Origin: SHVO01 sp041905525
Lineage (GTDB): Bacteria; Pseudomonadota; Alphaproteobacteria; Rhodospirillales; Rhodospirillaceae
Reading direction: 5' to 3'
DNA length: 64,000 bases
Assembly (NCBI GenBank): GCA_041905525.1
Contig: JAYRKY010000002.1
Span: 62,001 to 126,000, forward strand
The position numbers and the translations under genes are program-made. The notes beneath the pieces are model-generated. The model searched no databases, was not told the origin of the DNA, and was given only the letters and a program-made list of their open reading frames with translations. Below, in pieces: positions 62,247 to 64,000 of this stretch; position 1 is the stretch's first letter; each line of letters starts with the position of its first letter.

Positions 62247-63394
62247 CAATCGTTCCGGCCGAAGCGCATGGCTTCGGCTTTCACGGTCGCGAGATCGGCG
62301 GCCACCATTTCCTTCACCATGGCCTTGAACGAGGTCTTGTGCTTCCAGCCGAGCACCTTGTGCGCCTTGCGCGGATCGCCCAGCAGGAGGTCGACTTCGG
62401 TCGGGCGGAAGTAGCGCGGATCGATTTCCACCAGGGTCTTTCCGGTCTTGGCGTCGAGGCCCTTTTCGTTGACGCCCTTGCCCTTCCAGCGAATCTTGCG
62501 GCCCACTTCGGCGAAGGCGAGTTCGACGAACTCGCGCACCTCGTGGGTCTCGCCGGTCGCCAGCACGTAATCGTCCGGCGTCTTTTGCTGGAGGATCTTC
62601 CACATGCCTTCGACGTAGTCGCGCGCATGACCCCAGTCGCGCTTGGCGTCGAGATTGCCGAGATAGATTTTATCCTGCAGGCCCAGCTCGATCGCCGCGA
62701 CCGCGCGCGTGATCTTGCGTGTGACGAAGGTCTCGCCGCGCAGCGGGCTCTCGTGGTTGAACAAGATCCCGTTGGAGGCGTGATAGCCGTAGGCCTCGCG
62801 GTAGTTCACCGTGATCCAGTAGGCGTAGAGTTTCGCCGCGCCGTAGGGCGAGCGCGGATAGAAGGGCGTCTTCTCGCTTTGCGGCACTTCCTGCACCAAG
62901 CCATAAAGCTCCGAGGTCGAGGCCTGGTAGAAACGCGTTTTGTCCTTGAGATCCAGAATGCGGATTGCTTCCAGAAGGCGCAGCGTTCCGAGCGCGTCTG
63001 AATTGGCGGTGTACTCCGGGGTCTCGAAGCTCACCTGCACATGGCTCTGGGCGGCGAGATTGTAGATTTCATCGGGCTGCACCTCTTGCACGAGCCTGAT
63101 CAGGTTCGTTGCGTCGGTCATGTCGCCGTAGTGCAGGAAGAACTTCACGCCGGTTTTATGCGAGTCCTCATACAGGTGGTCGATGCGCCCGGTGTTGAAG
63201 GACGACGAACGGCGCTTCACCCCGTGAACGATGTACCCCTTCTTCAGAAGAAACTCGGCGAGGTAGGCGCCGTCCTGGCCGGTGACACCCGTGATAAGGG
63301 CAACCTTTGCGCCGGCGCCCGCGGTGCGTTTTCCGCCAGACGATTTTCCGACCGGGGTTTTTCCGCCTAAGGTCTTGGATGATTTCTTGGCCAT
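62246..63394 (-). CDS. gmd: GDP-mannose 4,6-dehydratase with Lys/Gly-rich N-terminal extension
   Basis: Converts GDP-mannose to GDP-4-keto-6-deoxy-D-mannose. From ATG 63394 it is 382 aa; the Rossmann motif GVTGQDG falls at 36-42 because about 28 extra residues rich in Lys, Gly and Ser precede it (for example KKSSKTLGGKTPVGKSSGGK). Core motifs: GVKRRSSSFNTGRI, STSELYG and SPYGAAKLYAYW with catalytic Tyr/Lys. A GTG at 63412 could add six residues. It begins the gmd-fcl pair and is divergent from the acetyltransferase gene. Confidence 0.96.
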   Translation of the reverse strand: MAKKSSKTLGGKTPVGKSSGGKRTAGAGAKVALITGVTGQDGAYLAEFLLKKGYIVHGVKRRSSSFNTGRIDHLYEDSHKTGVKFFLHYGDMTDATNLIRLVQEVQPDEIYNLAAQSHVQVSFETPEYTANSDALGTLRLLEAIRILDLKDKTRFYQASTSELYGLVQEVPQSEKTPFYPRSPYGAAKLYAYWITVNYREAYGYHASNGILFNHESPLRGETFVTRKITRAVAAIELGLQDKIYLGNLDAKRDWGHARDYVEGMWKILQQKTPDDYVLATGETHEVREFVELAFAEVGRKIRWKGKGVNEKGLDAKTGKTLVEIDPRYFRPTEVDLLLGDPRKAHKVLGWKHKTSFKAMVKEMVAADLATVKAEAMRFGRND

Positions 63395-63503
63395 AAGGGG
63401 TCCGAAAGACACGAGATTTTGGTGGATGCGAATTTGGCTAGCACTATGTCTTGAAACGTCTTAACGCTCAATGACGGCGTCCATCCGAGCGAGCGAAGAC
63501 TTC

Positions 63504-64000
63504 ATGACGGCCTCCACCGAACTTTACGTCCTCTGCGCGGGCGGCCACGGCCGCGTGCTCATCGATATCCTGCGCCGCTGCGGCAAGACCGTCACCGGAC
63601 TCACCGACGACGACGCGGCGCTTCACGGCACATCCCTCGACGAGGTTCCCATCATCGGCGCGCAGGAGACGCTGCTTGGCCGCGCGGGCGGCGACCTCCT
63701 GGTGGTGAATGCCCTGGGCAACAAGCCGCGCACCGGGGATTCGGGTCTGAGACCGCGCCGCGCGCTGTTCCTGCGATTCAAGGAGAAGGGCTTTCGCTTT
63801 GAGACCGTCGTCAGCCCCGATGCCAGTGTGTCGGCGCGGGTGCTGCTGAACGAGGGCGTCCAGGTGGTGACCGGGGCCATCGTGCATCCCGGCTGCCTGA
63901 TCGGCGCCAATACCATTATCAACACCGGGGCCCAGGTCGATCACGACTGCCGGATCGGCGATCACTGCCACATCGCCCCCGCGGCGGTCTTGTGCGGCGA
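63504..64000 (+). CDS. NeuD/PglD-type sugar O/N-acetyltransferase, truncated by window end
   Basis: The frame runs from ATG 63504 (an in-frame ATG also at 63471) to the last base, so at least 165 codons are present and the C-terminus is outside. The N-terminal Rossmann-like part has CAGGHGRVLIDIL, followed by left-handed beta-helix hexapeptides starting around VVSPDASVS and continuing ILI-type repeats (IVHPGCLIGANTIINTGAQV, DHDCRIGDHCHI). This is the PglD/NeuD acyltransferase plan. Next to gmd-fcl it likely belongs to a surface-glycan cluster that continues beyond the window. Confidence 0.88.
   Translation, partial: MTASTELYVLCAGGHGRVLIDILRRCGKTVTGLTDDDAALHGTSLDEVPIIGAQETLLGRAGGDLLVVNALGNKPRTGDSGLRPRRALFLRFKEKGFRFETVVSPDASVSARVLLNEGVQVVTGAIVHPGCLIGANTIINTGAQVDHDCRIGDHCHIAPAAVLCG

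Noticed and set aside
62247..62603. 119-codon N-terminal extension of GDP-L-fucose synthase
   Set aside because: It is gmd read in another frame; the TGATG overlap and the Rossmann motif position fix the start at 62246.

Overview
The window is GC-rich, densely packed chromosomal DNA from an alphaproteobacterium. Gene content and order fit the origin-proximal segment known from Caulobacter and relatives: rsmG-mnmG-mnmE and rho on one side, then PPDK regulator-maf-aroE-coaE-dnaQ-secB-tim44-mltA on the other. The species cannot be read from the sequence. hemE and dnaA, which lie in the equivalent Caulobacter block, are not present here. No prophage, insertion sequence, CRISPR array, rRNA or tRNA was found; almost every gene is a recognisable housekeeping gene.

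Layout. 1-4155 (minus): rsmG (partial), mnmG, mnmE and a DUF6489-type small protein; two near-identical 16-bp palindromes matching the ParB-binding parS consensus lie in the 5' part of rsmG. 4289-7787 (plus): YyaL-type thioredoxin-fold protein, Ogt, quinone oxidoreductase. 7854-9116 (minus): rho. 9117-9754: a 638-bp non-coding gap that by synteny and parS distance is the best candidate for oriC. 9755-13349 (plus): a translationally coupled run (PPDK regulator, maf, aroE, coaE) followed by dnaQ. 13353-17673: secB, Tim44-like protein, mltA, a membrane protein, smr. 17663-25168 (minus): hslUV, xthA, lolA, ftsK, a DapC-like aminotransferase. 25388-27912 (minus): hemW, rdgB, rph. 28100-35185: the heat-shock group hrcA, grpE, dnaK, dnaJ, interrupted between grpE and dnaK by a secreted sorbosone-dehydrogenase-like protein (plus) and alkB (minus).

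35288-38600: dapB-nth, a bactofilin (minus), a PfkB/adenosine kinase. 38853-44101: typA and two tandem AmpG-type permeases. 44098-47848 (minus): a PhoR-type histidine kinase and malic enzyme MaeB. 48094-56941 (plus): mutS, a small membrane protein, glnD, murJ, trpS. 57106-63394 (minus): a set of closely spaced genes, gmd and fcl (GDP-fucose), TauE/SafE permease, TIGR02186-type protein, universal stress protein, Nfu, RutE-like nitroreductase and a histone-H1-like/SRPBCC protein. 63504-end: a NeuD/PglD-type acetyltransferase running off the window.

Themes: tRNA wobble modification (MnmE-MnmG), genome maintenance (Ogt, AlkB, XthA, Nth, MutS, DnaQ, RdgB, Maf), proteostasis (HslUV, HrcA regulon, SecB), cell-wall synthesis and recycling (MltA, AmpG x2, MurJ, DapB, bactofilin) and nitrogen/carbon control (GlnD, MaeB, PPDK regulator). 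I see no clearly new multi-gene system. The items most worth checking are the parS/oriC organisation, a perfect 8-3-8 inverted repeat over the apparent maeB promoter, a 12-bp tandem repeat after trpS, a REP-like palindrome, the TauE/TIGR02186/Usp cluster and the H1-like/SRPBCC protein.
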